Source of the DNA: an uncultured Eubacteriales bacterium
GTDB taxonomy: Bacteria; Bacillota; Clostridia; Oscillospirales; UBA644
Length of the DNA: 19,048 nucleotides
Assembly (NCBI GenBank): GCA_934481505.1
Contig: CAKSPP010000006.1
Span: 1 to 19,048 of the forward strand
Direction of reading: 5' to 3'
The position numbers and the translations under genes are program-made. Shown in pieces: positions 6,123 to 13,922 of this stretch; within the stretch, counting starts at the first letter, position 1; each line of letters begins with the position of its first letter. The notes under the pieces are model-generated. The model made no database searches, was not told the DNA's origin, and worked only from the letters and a program-made list of their open reading frames with translations.

Positions 6123-7515
6123 AGAAATTAAGGAATTTTTCTTCGCCGTAAAGACGGGTTATCTCTTCGGCACAGCGGTAGATATCTCCGCAGGAAAGGG
6201 TTATGAATATATCGCCGGGTTGAGCCATTTCCTTTACCCTGTGGGCAACGGACGTGTAATCGGGGATATATTCGGCGTTCGTCAGGTTTTTGACGACGTC
6301 TTCGGCGTAGATATGGTAGTTGTCGTTTGTTTCCCTTGCGGCGTAGATAGGCGTTACTATAACATGATCAAACTGCGAAAGGACTTCGACGAACTCTTTC
6401 ATAAGCATTTTCGTTCTTGAAAACGTGTGCGGCTGATGAATTGCGATAACTCTCTTGAAACCGAGGCTTCTTGCGGTGTCGAGAGTGACTTTATAGGCGT
6501 CGGGGTGGTGGGCGTAGTCGTCGGCGATGACAGCCCCGTTTACCTTGCAGTAATATTCGAAGCGTCTGCCGACCCCCGTGAATTTTTTAAGCCCGGCAGC
6601 GATTTTTTCCGCAGGAATTCCGTAGGTATAAGCCGCCGCAAATGCAGCCGTTGCGTTGACGACGTTGTGTTTTCCGGGAATCGAAAGCGAAATATGAGTT
6701 CTGTTTTCGCCGTAGACAACATCGAAAGAATAAAGTCCGCAGTCGCAGGAAAGGTTTTCGGTGTGAAAGTCTCCTTTATCAAAGCCGAAAGTCAAAACTT
6801 TGCCGTCATATTTTCTTATGGCAAGCATATTCTGCGAATTTTCGTTTTCTGCGTTAAGAATAACCGTGCCGCCGGGACGGGTGTTATCGAGATATTTTCT
6901 GAAAGAATGAAGGAGATTGTCAAGCGTTTTGAAATACTCCATATGATCTTCCGCAATATTCGTAATAACCGAAATTGTCGGGCGGAAATGCAGATACGAT
7001 TCCTTATATTCGCAGCTTTCGAAAACGCAGACTTCGTCGCCGCCCGCAAGAAAGCTCGAATCGGATCTCTTCATATGACCGCCGATAATCGCCGACGGGT
7101 TTTCGACCCCCTCTTCCATAATGGAGGTTATCATCGAAGAAGTCGTGGTTTTGCCGTGAGTTCCGGCAACGCCTATCGTCGTTTTGTAGCCGTCGAGAAT
7201 GTGTCCCAGAAGAACGGCTCTTCTGAAAACGGGGATATTCTTTTCCGCTGCCGCGATAATTTCGGGGTTTGTGTCGGCAATGGCGTCGGTTTTTATTATG
7301 ATATCGGGGTTTTCTTCGTAGATATTCTCTTTTTTCTGCCCGATATGACATCTGACGCCCGCTTTTTCGAGAGGTTCAATATAGTGGCTTTCCTGCATAT
7401 CCGACCCCGAAACGTCATACCCTCTGTTTTTCATTATTTCGGCAAGGCTCGACATAGAAGAGCCGCCGACCCCGATAAAATATATTTTTTTTGCACCGGA
7501 AATATCAAAATCCAT
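6121..7515 (-). CDS. murC: UDP-N-acetylmuramate--L-alanine ligase
   Basis: MurC adds L-alanine to UDP-N-acetylmuramic acid with ATP, the first step of the peptidoglycan stem peptide, in the cytoplasm. The 464-aa protein shows the three Mur-ligase domains: a Rossmann-like UDP-binding domain with IGVGGSSMSSLA (14-25), the central ATPase with AGTHGKTTTSSM (117-128) and a C-terminal domain beginning near the GVGRRFEYY segment. Motifs such as DDYAHHP and HQPHTFSRT identify MurC rather than MurD/E/F. GGGAGA lies before the ATG. It is divergent from spoVG. Clostridial genomes often keep murC and spoVG close together, so this pairing is normal. The stop codon overlaps the T-run of the element at 6024-6122, and no minus-strand terminator is evident. 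Confidence 0.97.
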   Translation of the reverse strand: MDFDISGAKKIYFIGVGGSSMSSLAEIMKNRGYDVSGSDMQESHYIEPLEKAGVRCHIGQKKENIYEENPDIIIKTDAIADTNPEIIAAAEKNIPVFRRAVLLGHILDGYKTTIGVAGTHGKTTTSSMITSIMEEGVENPSAIIGGHMKRSDSSFLAGGDEVCVFESCEYKESYLHFRPTISVITNIAEDHMEYFKTLDNLLHSFRKYLDNTRPGGTVILNAENENSQNMLAIRKYDGKVLTFGFDKGDFHTENLSCDCGLYSFDVVYGENRTHISLSIPGKHNVVNATAAFAAAYTYGIPAEKIAAGLKKFTGVGRRFEYYCKVNGAVIADDYAHHPDAYKVTLDTARSLGFKRVIAIHQPHTFSRTKMLMKEFVEVLSQFDHVIVTPIYAARETNDNYHIYAEDVVKNLTNAEYIPDYTSVAHRVKEMAQPGDIFITLSCGDIYRCAEEITRLYGEEKFLNF

Positions 7516-7613
7516 AATTTGTCTCCCACCGCATAAGGCTGCGGCACGCCGTAATGTATAAAATCGGAAAAACCGAAGAATAATCGTATTATCACCCGAA
7601 AAGGAGAAAAAAT
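7516..7613. promoter_or_regulatory. Divergent murC / spoVG intergenic promoter region
   Basis: This 98-bp gap must hold both promoters. On the plus strand a -10-like TATAAA lies at 7557-7562 and a TATTAT near 7587, neither with a strong -35 box. On the minus strand TATACA (around 7561-7556) with a poor -35 17 bases upstream is a candidate for murC. A GAAGAATAA at 7575-7583 resembles a sigma-H -10 element, which would suit spoVG, but no matching AGGA-type -35 is found. Small hairpins (TCGG/CCGA around a run of five As) also occur. Confidence 0.35.
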
Positions 7614-7877
7614 ATGATTATCACCGATATCAATGTAAGAAAACTTTACGATAAGGATAAGCTTCTTGCAGTCGTTTCCGTGACGTTTGACAATTCGTTT
7701 GTCGTTCACGATGTAAAAGTTATAAAGGGGCTTGAAAAAGTGTTTGTCGCAATGCCGAGCAAACGCAATTCGGACGGCAGGTTTTCCGATGTCGCCCACC
7801 CCGTCACCCGCGAACTTCGCCGTGAGATAGAAGAGAAAGTTCTCGACGCGTATAACGCCGCTTTAAGCGAATTATAA
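7614..7877 (+). CDS. spoVG: SpoVG family RNA-binding regulator
   Basis: The product is an 87-aa SpoVG homologue. The family consists of small site-specific nucleic-acid-binding proteins; SpoVG acts in asymmetric division and sporulation in Bacillus and in virulence and cell-envelope regulation in other Firmicutes. The match runs along the whole protein: the N-terminal TDINVRKLY, the very conserved FVVHDVKVIKGLEKVFVAMPSKR at about 28-50, and DVAHPVTRELRREIEEKVLDAY in the C-terminal helix. It lacks the acidic tail of the 97-aa Bacillus protein. An AAGGAG ribosome binding site precedes the ATG. It is the only plus-strand gene between murC and the long minus-strand operon, and its stop codon overlaps that of the GH36 gene. 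It does not by itself prove that the organism sporulates. Confidence 0.96.
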   Translation: MIITDINVRKLYDKDKLLAVVSVTFDNSFVVHDVKVIKGLEKVFVAMPSKRNSDGRFSDVAHPVTRELRREIEEKVLDAYNAALSEL

Positions 7878-9890
7878 CTTTGTTATCTTCGCAAGTCTAC
7901 CGGTAAGGCTGTCGGGAAATGCGAAAAGAATTCCGTTTTCCGAAAGCTCTTTTCCACTTATATTATATCCTTTATCAAAGCCGTTGGTGCGGAACGCCCC
8001 GACATAATCGACGCGATATTCCGCGTTTTCGTCGATATTTTTCGGGACGACTTTAAGCCCGTGACAGCCGTTTTCCATATGCAGGGCGGAAATTAAAATT
8101 TCGCCGCTGTTTTCAAGCTGCCATACTATATCGCTCTTGCGGTCAAAATGAGGTCTCTTCGGAGATAGAGACGAAAGCGTCGCCTTTTCGACAAAGGGAC
8201 GTGTCTCTTTCCAGAAATCTATCATTTTTTTGAGTTTTTCGATTGTTTCTTCCGAGAAAGATGCGATATCCGCGGTAAATCCGAGCCCCGACATTATCGA
8301 AAACGCTTCAAGGTATTCGACGGGCAGCTCGACGGTCGTATCCCACGCTCCGTCGGTCGCGGAAAGCAGGCGGACGTCCGTTTTTTCGTTTTTGTAATAT
8401 CTTCTCGCAACGCCCGAAACCTCGCAGAGTGCAAGCCATTTCGTCATAAATCGCGGCGGAATTCTCTCAAAAGCTCCGTCGATAATTCTTGCGTTGAGGA
8501 ACGGATGTTCGATGTCGGAAGTGAAAACGCTGTCATAATGCAAAAGGGACGAAATGTCGGTGCGAAGTCCTCCGCTCGAACAACATTCGAAAAATACCTG
8601 CGGCAATTCTTTTCTGAACTTGTCCATCAAAGAATACCAGCCGGTATAGTATCTGTAAAACGACGAGCCTGTCGGGTCGTAGGCGAGAGCCGCGTTATAG
8701 TCGAATTTTATGAATTCCACGCCGTATTTTTCCACATTTTCTTTTATAATGTCGAAAAGTTTGTCGCAAGCCGCTTTTTTCGAGAAATCGTAAAGGGCGT
8801 TCGAGCCGTCGAGCGAAAGGAAAAGTTCGGGTGACTCGGTATAGAATTTCGACGACTTCGTAACTCTTTCGGGTTCGAACCAAAGCCCGAATTTAAGCCC
8901 TTTCGAGCGTACATAATCTGCAAAATCTTTCATTTTGCCTTTGAAATTCGTCTTTTCGTTTTCAAACCAGTTTCCGCACTGATTATACCAGCCTTCGGTT
9001 TTGTCGCCGAACCAGCCGGAGTCTACAACGAAATATTCAAGTCCGAGTTTTGCCGCGGCGTCAACCTGTTTTTTAAGTTTTTCGGCGTCGAGATTTTCGA
9101 AATCGAGAAACCATGTGTTATATAAAAGCGGCATTCTTTTCGCGTCGGTCTTTTTGCCGAGGATATATTTGTGGATTTTTTCCTGACCGCAGTCCGACGG
9201 GTCGGCTCTGTAAAAAATTATTTCGGGAAGCGAAATTTCTTCGCCTGCGGCAAGGGACATGTTGAGTCCGTCGTCGCAAAGCCCCATATCGAGAAGCAAA
9301 AGTTCTTTCTGTCCCGAAAAACGGCGAAGACCTCTTATTTTCCACTGTCCGACGGGCAAAATGTGAAACGAAAGACCGTAGCCCTGATTTTTTTCTTTAA
9401 GACAGATAAAGGGCTGTGCGTCCTGGGTCGTGCGTATCCCGTTATTCGAAAGGGTGAAGTTTCCGCTTACAGGACGGACCTGGGTCTCGTTTTCGCCGCA
9501 CCAGCCGCCCTCCTGCATGACGGTATCAAAGTTTCCGCCCGAAATTACAAAACGCGAAAGGCAGGAAAAAATTCTGCTTTCTTTATTTCTTAAATTCTTA
9601 ATTCTGTCCGCTCTTTTCCAAACTCCGTCTTCGTAAGAAAACGCCGCGGTGTAGCGTGTATAAGGAGTGTCGAACGAAACTTCGATGCCGTTTTCGGTTT
9701 CGTTAAACGAAGAGACGGTGAAGTTTTCGCCGCAGTAATATCCGCTTTCGTCCGAAAGAACGCAAAGTCCGCAAAGACCCGGTTCGGGAAAAGTCGAGCC
9801 GCCGAGAAAATTATAAATTTCGGAAATTGCCGCGGTTTCTTCGTCGACTTCGACGGTAAGTCCGTGTTTTGAAAATCTTCTGTAATCCAT
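7872..9890 (-). CDS. Alpha-galactosidase, glycoside hydrolase family 36
   Basis: The product is a 672-aa cytoplasmic retaining glycosidase (no signal peptide) likely to hydrolyse alpha-galactosides such as melibiose, raffinose or stachyose. Residues 1-240 form the N-terminal beta-sandwich, 250-580 the TIM barrel, and the end a beta-sheet domain. Motifs in order are YNTW (257-260), FVVDSGWFGD (287-296), GLWFEPERV (335-343), FIKFDYN (393-399) with the predicted nucleophile Asp397, ECCSSGG (435-441) and VFTSD (455-459) with the predicted acid/base Asp459. Family members usually read KWDMNR where this has KFDYNA and TSDDTD where this has TSDIEH, so substrate preference may differ (alpha-N-acetylgalactosaminidase is an alternative). 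It is the last gene of the long minus-strand operon, nine bases after dCMP deaminase. No transporter is nearby. Confidence 0.9.
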   Translation of the reverse strand: MDYRRFSKHGLTVEVDEETAAISEIYNFLGGSTFPEPGLCGLCVLSDESGYYCGENFTVSSFNETENGIEVSFDTPYTRYTAAFSYEDGVWKRADRIKNLRNKESRIFSCLSRFVISGGNFDTVMQEGGWCGENETQVRPVSGNFTLSNNGIRTTQDAQPFICLKEKNQGYGLSFHILPVGQWKIRGLRRFSGQKELLLLDMGLCDDGLNMSLAAGEEISLPEIIFYRADPSDCGQEKIHKYILGKKTDAKRMPLLYNTWFLDFENLDAEKLKKQVDAAAKLGLEYFVVDSGWFGDKTEGWYNQCGNWFENEKTNFKGKMKDFADYVRSKGLKFGLWFEPERVTKSSKFYTESPELFLSLDGSNALYDFSKKAACDKLFDIIKENVEKYGVEFIKFDYNAALAYDPTGSSFYRYYTGWYSLMDKFRKELPQVFFECCSSGGLRTDISSLLHYDSVFTSDIEHPFLNARIIDGAFERIPPRFMTKWLALCEVSGVARRYYKNEKTDVRLLSATDGAWDTTVELPVEYLEAFSIMSGLGFTADIASFSEETIEKLKKMIDFWKETRPFVEKATLSSLSPKRPHFDRKSDIVWQLENSGEILISALHMENGCHGLKVVPKNIDENAEYRVDYVGAFRTNGFDKGYNISGKELSENGILFAFPDSLTGRLAKITKL

Positions 9891-9899
9891 AGCGTCTCC

Positions 9900-10397
9900 T
9901 TAATATCCGTTTGTCAGTTCTTCGGGTTTATCGTTTTCGACCCATTCTTTCTGAACGTCGATAACTCTGTATTCGGTCGGGGTGTCTCTTACGACGACTG
10001 TCGAAATTCCCGCATTTATAACAAGTCTTTTGCACATCGAGCAGCAGGTCGTTCCCGAAATAAGCTCGTGCGTTTCATAGGAAATTCCGACAAGATATAA
10101 GGTCGAACCGAGCATTTCTTCTCTTGACGCCGCGATTATCGCGTTTGCCTCGGCGTGAACCGAACGGCAAAGCTCATATCTCTCGCCTGCGGGAATGTTA
10201 TATGTCTGGCGAAGACAGGAACCGATATCGCAGCAGTTTTTTCTCCCTCTCGGAGCTCCCGCATATCCCGTGCTTATAATCGTGTCGTTTTTCACGATGA
10301 CAGCCCCGAACAGGCGACGCAGGCACGTCCCTCTTTCGCAGACCGCCTGGGCGATATCGAGATAATAGTTTGTCTTGTCCGTTCTTGTATGTTTCAT
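9900..10397 (-). CDS. dCMP deaminase (ComEB-like)
   Basis: A cytidine/deoxycytidylate deaminase-family enzyme that converts dCMP to dUMP to feed thymidylate synthesis. In the 165 residues the zinc site is HAEANA (81-86, with the catalytic Glu83) plus Cys119 and Cys122 in TTCCSMCKRLVINAGI. The usual family form is PCxxC; here the proline is a cysteine (118), a small deviation next to the zinc ligands. A second cysteine-rich stretch (KNCCDIGSC, 53-61) matches the additional metal-binding insertion seen in dCMP deaminases of the T4/ComEB kind. GGAGG precedes the ATG, ten bases after the membrane-protein gene. ComEB is the Bacillus name for the orthologue in the competence locus; no other competence gene except dprA is in this operon. 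Confidence 0.93.
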   Translation of the reverse strand: MKHTRTDKTNYYLDIAQAVCERGTCLRRLFGAVIVKNDTIISTGYAGAPRGRKNCCDIGSCLRQTYNIPAGERYELCRSVHAEANAIIAASREEMLGSTLYLVGISYETHELISGTTCCSMCKRLVINAGISTVVVRDTPTEYRVIDVQKEWVENDKPEELTNGY

Positions 10398-10407
10398 ATT
10401 TCCTCCG

Positions 10408-10980
10408 TCAGTCGAGTTCGTTTTTCTTCATAAATACAGCCGCGAATATTGCAAAAACGGCGGTTATCGGATAGCCTATCATCCAAACGCCGAACGGCAG
10501 CGAAACGAAAGCCGCGACGGCATAGAAAACGGCGAGGGCGAGAAAGACCCATGTGAAAACATAAAAGATAATCGCCGAAGTGTGTTTTTTATTTTCTTCC
10601 GCAACGCTTCCGAGAGCTCGGCAGAAAAATTGGAGAACGACAAAAGTAAGCCCCGAAAAGACAAGAGCCCCGTTTTCATAAACATAATTTACACCGGTGA
10701 AGATAAAACGGAAAATGTCGCTGTCCGCAAAGGTCGTTGCTTTCGGCAGAAGATTTTTGAATTCCGAGGCGTAGCCGACAAAATTGATAAACGCAAGAAC
10801 CGACGCCGAGACCGACGCTTCCTTAAACCAGCCGCCGCGTTTTTCGAGCTTATTGCCGACATACCAGAGGATAAGAAGTCCGACGAACGCCGGCAGGATA
10901 TCCGCCGATACCGATTGCGTAAACTGGAACCGATAGGAAATTACCGAGAAAAATATGCCGAGCAAGAACCATGCAGTCAT
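10408..10980 (-). CDS. Polytopic membrane protein of unknown function
   Basis: The product is 190 aa with five or six predicted membrane helices: about residues 3-17, 28-43, 57-72, 105-120, 134-158 and 162-184. Loops are short, the 44-55 loop is basic (KLEKRGGWFK) and the tail KKNELD is charged, so the C-terminus is probably cytoplasmic. No catalytic or transporter signature is visible and I do not recognise the family. It starts two bases after the radical SAM gene, with its GGAGAC ribosome binding site inside the end of that gene, and ends ten bases before the dCMP deaminase. It is clearly part of the operon, but its role cannot be inferred from position alone. Confidence 0.8.
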   Translation of the reverse strand: MTAWFLLGIFFSVISYRFQFTQSVSADILPAFVGLLILWYVGNKLEKRGGWFKEASVSASVLAFINFVGYASEFKNLLPKATTFADSDIFRFIFTGVNYVYENGALVFSGLTFVVLQFFCRALGSVAEENKKHTSAIIFYVFTWVFLALAVFYAVAAFVSLPFGVWMIGYPITAVFAIFAAVFMKKNELD

Positions 10981-10982
10981 TT

Positions 10983-11978
10983 TTAGTCTCCTATTCTTAT
11001 TTCGCCCTTTTTGAGGGAGCTGTCTTCCTTTACTTTGAATTTTCTTCCCGTTTTCCGTTCGAGAAAAACGAGATTTGCTTTTTTGTTGCCGACGGCTTTC
11101 GAAATGTCTCCCGTTGGAACAAAAATCGTTCCGCCGTTATTTCCCGAAACCGTCGAAAGCAGTTTTTTGAGATAAATTTTTTGGCTTACGAGTTCTCCGA
11201 ACGACGGGTGGTAGGGGCCCGCGATAACTCCGCCGTTTTGGGAAAGGTCGGAGGAGTGAAGTCCCGTTTTTATGATTTTTATGCCCTTTTCTTCGAACTT
11301 CGGAACATATTCCGCACAGATTTCAACCGCTTTGTCGACGGTGAGAGGGACGAACTTGCCCTCATAAAAAAGTTCTTCGAGGGGCGTTTCGGAAATTACG
11401 ACGCAGGGGTAGATCCGAACCCCGTCGGGGTTAAGAGAAAGTGCGGTTTCGAAAGTTTTTTTAATCGTTTCGTCGGTGTCGCCGTAAAGCCCCGGCATAA
11501 GCTGCAAAATAAGCTCGAAATTCCGCCTTTTTATCATTTCAACCGCGTTAAAAGTATCTTTTGCGGTGTGTCCTCTTCTCGATTGTTCAAGAACGCCGTC
11601 GTCAAACGACTGACAGCCGAGTTCGATTGCGGTAACGCCGTATTTTTCCAGAATATCGAGGATATGTTCCGAAATCGCGTCGGGACGGGTCGAAAGCCTT
11701 ATTCCCGTTATCCGCGGCGAATTTTTGAGAAAAAAGTTTGCCTGTTCGAGGTAAGAAATCATCCTGTCCTCTTCGATTGCGGTGAAAGTGCCGCCGAAAA
11801 AGGCTATATCGACCGAAGAAAATTTTTCGCCGAGATTTTCGATTGCGTCTTTAAGAAACGGGGTTATGTTTTCGGGAGGGGTTTTTGCTCCCGAAATTTT
11901 TTTCTGATTGCAGAAAATACATTGGTTCGGACAGGCAAGATGCGGCACGAAAACGGGGATCGTCGCGTGTTTTTCCAT
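10983..11978 (-). CDS. Radical SAM protein, Elp3-like
   Basis: The product is a 331-aa radical SAM enzyme of the Elp3/MiaB-like sequence group often found next to rnc in Clostridia. The [4Fe-4S] cluster motif is C16-x3-C20-x2-C23 (CPNQCIFC). GGTFTA at 62-67 is the family's SAM-binding motif, followed by RLSTRPD (94-100), ELGCQSFDD (119-127) and RRGHT (134-138). These match the Elp3 radical SAM core, but the protein lacks the GNAT acetyltransferase domain of true Elp3, so tRNA wobble-uridine carboxymethylation is not a safe call. The last 70 residues look like a small RNA-binding or TRAM-like region, although this is uncertain. It begins one base after the rnc stop codon, suggesting translational coupling. 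Substrate unknown. Confidence 0.88.
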   Translation of the reverse strand: MEKHATIPVFVPHLACPNQCIFCNQKKISGAKTPPENITPFLKDAIENLGEKFSSVDIAFFGGTFTAIEEDRMISYLEQANFFLKNSPRITGIRLSTRPDAISEHILDILEKYGVTAIELGCQSFDDGVLEQSRRGHTAKDTFNAVEMIKRRNFELILQLMPGLYGDTDETIKKTFETALSLNPDGVRIYPCVVISETPLEELFYEGKFVPLTVDKAVEICAEYVPKFEEKGIKIIKTGLHSSDLSQNGGVIAGPYHPSFGELVSQKIYLKKLLSTVSGNNGGTIFVPTGDISKAVGNKKANLVFLERKTGRKFKVKEDSSLKKGEIRIGD

Positions 11979-11979
11979 T

Positions 11980-12672
11980 TTATAAGCCCATCAGAGCGAG
12001 GGCTTTTTTCGCCGCCATCTGTTCGGCGTGTTTTTTCGAAGAGCCCTCCCCCTCGCCTATGCAGTTTGTGTTGAGAAACACTTTACAGACGAAGTTTTTG
12101 TCGTGGTCGGGACCGCTTTCCGAAACTATTTCATAGGAAAGCTTTTCGCCCTTGTTTTTCTGAATGACTTCCTGCAACTTGGTTTTATAGTCTTTTGTAA
12201 CGGTCTTGTCGACTTCGTTTTTGTCGAAAAAGCCGAGAATGAATTTTTTGACGGTTCCGAAATCGGAATCGAGAAACATCGCTCCGAGAAGAGCTTCAAA
12301 AGCGTCCGACAAAGTCGAGGGCCTGTCCATTCCCGCGTCCTTTTCGCCTTTTCCGAAAAAGATGAAATGGCCGAGGTCGATTTTCTTCGCGTAGCCGTAA
12401 AGAGCCTCTTCGCAGACGAATTTCGCCCTGAAACGCGTCAGGTGTCCCTCGTCCTCGTTTACCGTTTTGAAAAGATGTTCGGCACAGGAAAGGGAAAGCA
12501 CCGCGTCTCCTAAAAATTCGAGGCGTTCGTTGTTCCCTATTCCGAGGTGCGGATGTTCGTGGACGTAGCTTGAATGGAGAAGTGCGTTCACCAGAAGTTT
12601 TTTGTCCTTAAAAATATATCCTATTTTGTTTTCGAGCCGGTCAAGTCCGGCAGCCGTATAAAGATTTTCCAT
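11980..12672 (-). CDS. rnc: Ribonuclease III
   Basis: A double-strand-specific endoribonuclease that processes rRNA precursors and structured or antisense RNAs. The 230-aa protein has the endonuclease domain at residues 10-150 with the signature NERLEFLGDAVL (48-59; catalytic Glu52 and Asp56) and the second acidic pair in LSDAFEALLGA (Asp123, Glu126), then a double-stranded RNA-binding domain at about 160-230 ending in KKHAEQMAAKKAL. It lies four bases after the ACP-like gene. The bases before its ATG (GGCGAATAAAAAA) contain no real Shine-Dalgarno, so translation probably depends on re-initiation by ribosomes finishing the upstream gene. The order plsX-acp-rnc is widely conserved in Firmicutes. 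Confidence 0.97.
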   Translation of the reverse strand: MENLYTAAGLDRLENKIGYIFKDKKLLVNALLHSSYVHEHPHLGIGNNERLEFLGDAVLSLSCAEHLFKTVNEDEGHLTRFRAKFVCEEALYGYAKKIDLGHFIFFGKGEKDAGMDRPSTLSDAFEALLGAMFLDSDFGTVKKFILGFFDKNEVDKTVTKDYKTKLQEVIQKNKGEKLSYEIVSESGPDHDKNFVCKVFLNTNCIGEGEGSSKKHAEQMAAKKALALMGL

Positions 12673-12676
12673 TTTT

Positions 12677-12913
12677 TTATTCGCCGAAAAGCTGACCTTC
12701 GATAAGGTCGGAAAGTTCGCCTATCGTGTCGATTTCGGAAATTTCCTCCATTGAAAGGGTTATGTCGAACTCTTCCTCGATTATCATCAGCAGTTCCTGC
12801 AGGTCCTCCTCTTCCGCTTCAAGATCCTCCGAAAAGGAAGTCTTTTTTGTAAGGGTGTCCTTTTCGACCTGAAAAATATCAGCTATAAAATCACAAAATC
12901 TTTCGAATACCAT
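12677..12913 (-). CDS. Acyl-carrier-like protein lacking the phosphopantetheine serine
   Basis: The product is a 78-aa acidic protein with the length and four-helix pattern of acyl carrier protein, placed where acpP normally lies between plsX and rnc. It aligns to E. coli ACP without gaps through the functional core: SFSEDLEAEEEDLQELLMII stands for [20 protein letters not shown], followed by the same EEEFD. The invariant DSL becomes E34-E35-E36, so the serine that carries the 4'-phosphopantetheine arm is Glu35 (codon GAG). The reading frame is intact and the rest of the protein is well conserved, so this is not an ordinary pseudogene. As it stands it cannot be a holo-ACP, so fatty acid synthesis needs another acpP elsewhere. 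It may be a structural or regulatory ACP mimic, as inferred from the sequence. GAGGAG lies 13 bases before the ATG, longer than usual. Confidence 0.85.
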   Translation of the reverse strand: MVFERFCDFIADIFQVEKDTLTKKTSFSEDLEAEEEDLQELLMIIEEEFDITLSMEEISEIDTIGELSDLIEGQLFGE

Positions 12914-12917
12914 GGTG

Positions 12918-13922
12918 TTATTTGCTCTCCTCTTCCTTTGACAATGCCTTTTCGATTACTGAAATCGCGTCTCCTTTTGCGAAGTTTACCGCCTGCCTTA
13001 CGGCACTCTTGAAACCTCTTGCGTCGGAGTTTCCGTGTGCTTTGATTACCGGTTTTTGAAGTCCCAGCAGAACCGCTCCGCCGACTTCCTTATAGTCAAG
13101 GCTCTTCTTCAATTTTTTGATGTTTTTCATAACGAGAAGAGCCGCGATTTTGGAAAGAAAACCGCTTGTGAAGAGGTCTTTGAGCATTTTCATAATGAGA
13201 ACGCCGAACCCCTCGCAGCCTTTCAAGATAAGGTTGCCCGCAAATCCGTCCGCAACGAAAACATCACATTCGCCGAGCATAAGTCCTCTGCCCTCGACAT
13301 TTCCGATAAAGTTGATGTCTTTTCTTTCTTTAAGCAGCGAATGTGCGGCAACGACCGTTTCTGTTCCCTTTGTTTCTTCGGTTCCGTTGTTCGCAAGCCC
13401 GACTCTCGGGTTTTTGATACCCTCTGCGTTTTCCATATAAGCCGAACCCATAACCGCGAACTGTTCAAGCATCTCGGGACGGCATTCGGTGTTCGCTCCC
13501 GCGTCGACTATCATGGTTTTTCCGCCGTTTGTCGGGAAAATCGGGGCAAGAGCCGCACGGGTTACTCCCGGAATTCTCTTTACTATAAGCGTGCCGCCCG
13601 CAAGCAAAGCACCTGTGTTTCCAGCAGAAACAACGGCGTCGCCTTTTCCCTCTTTCAAGAGAGTAAGAGCACTTCCCATCGAAGAATCTCTGTTTGCCCT
13701 TACAATGCTCGTCGGGTCGTCTTCCATCGTTATAACTTTTTCACAATGGTGAATTTCAAGGTGTTCTTCCGAAAGGTTTTCGTTTTTGATAACTTCTTTA
13801 ATCTTGTTTTCGTCGCCGACAAGCAAAATATCGACGCCGAGTTCCTTTACCGCTTCCGCACTGCCCTTGACAATTTCAAGCGGGGCAAAATCTCCGCTCA
13901 TCGCGTCAACGATTATCTTCAT
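12918..13922 (-). CDS. plsX: Phosphate acyltransferase PlsX
   Basis: PlsX makes acyl-phosphate from acyl-ACP and phosphate, the donor for PlsY in membrane phospholipid synthesis; it is a peripheral membrane protein. The protein is 334 aa and starts MKIIVDAMSGDFAP, close to the family's MKIAVDAMGGDFAP. Other family stretches are VSAGNTGALLAGG, GKTMIVDAGAN, VGLANNGTEETKG (family: VGLLNIGEEEXKG), DVFVADGFAGN and NSDARGFKSAVRQA near the end. The ATG at 13922 has AGAGGG seven bases upstream; an upstream TTG start is not needed. Its start overlaps the end of trmFO by 17 bases. It is followed after four bases by the ACP-like gene, and its natural co-substrate should be an acyl-ACP, which makes the altered carrier next door odd. 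Confidence 0.96.
   Translation of the reverse strand: MKIIVDAMSGDFAPLEIVKGSAEAVKELGVDILLVGDENKIKEVIKNENLSEEHLEIHHCEKVITMEDDPTSIVRANRDSSMGSALTLLKEGKGDAVVSAGNTGALLAGGTLIVKRIPGVTRAALAPIFPTNGGKTMIVDAGANTECRPEMLEQFAVMGSAYMENAEGIKNPRVGLANNGTEETKGTETVVAAHSLLKERKDINFIGNVEGRGLMLGECDVFVADGFAGNLILKGCEGFGVLIMKMLKDLFTSGFLSKIAALLVMKNIKKLKKSLDYKEVGGAVLLGLQKPVIKAHGNSDARGFKSAVRQAVNFAKGDAISVIEKALSKEEESK

Noticed and set aside
6427..7536. Long plus-strand open frame opposite murC
   Set aside because: It is a shadow of murC with no recognisable domain; murC motifs are unequivocal.
9361..9376. GTGAAAC half-site in the GH36 gene as a fourth parS
   Set aside because: Only one half matches; the left half lacks the TGTTTCA pattern.
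10971..12074. Plus-strand open frame of 367 codons across the radical SAM gene
   Set aside because: It is a shadow of the radical SAM gene, Phe/Arg-rich, without a ribosome binding site or a domain.
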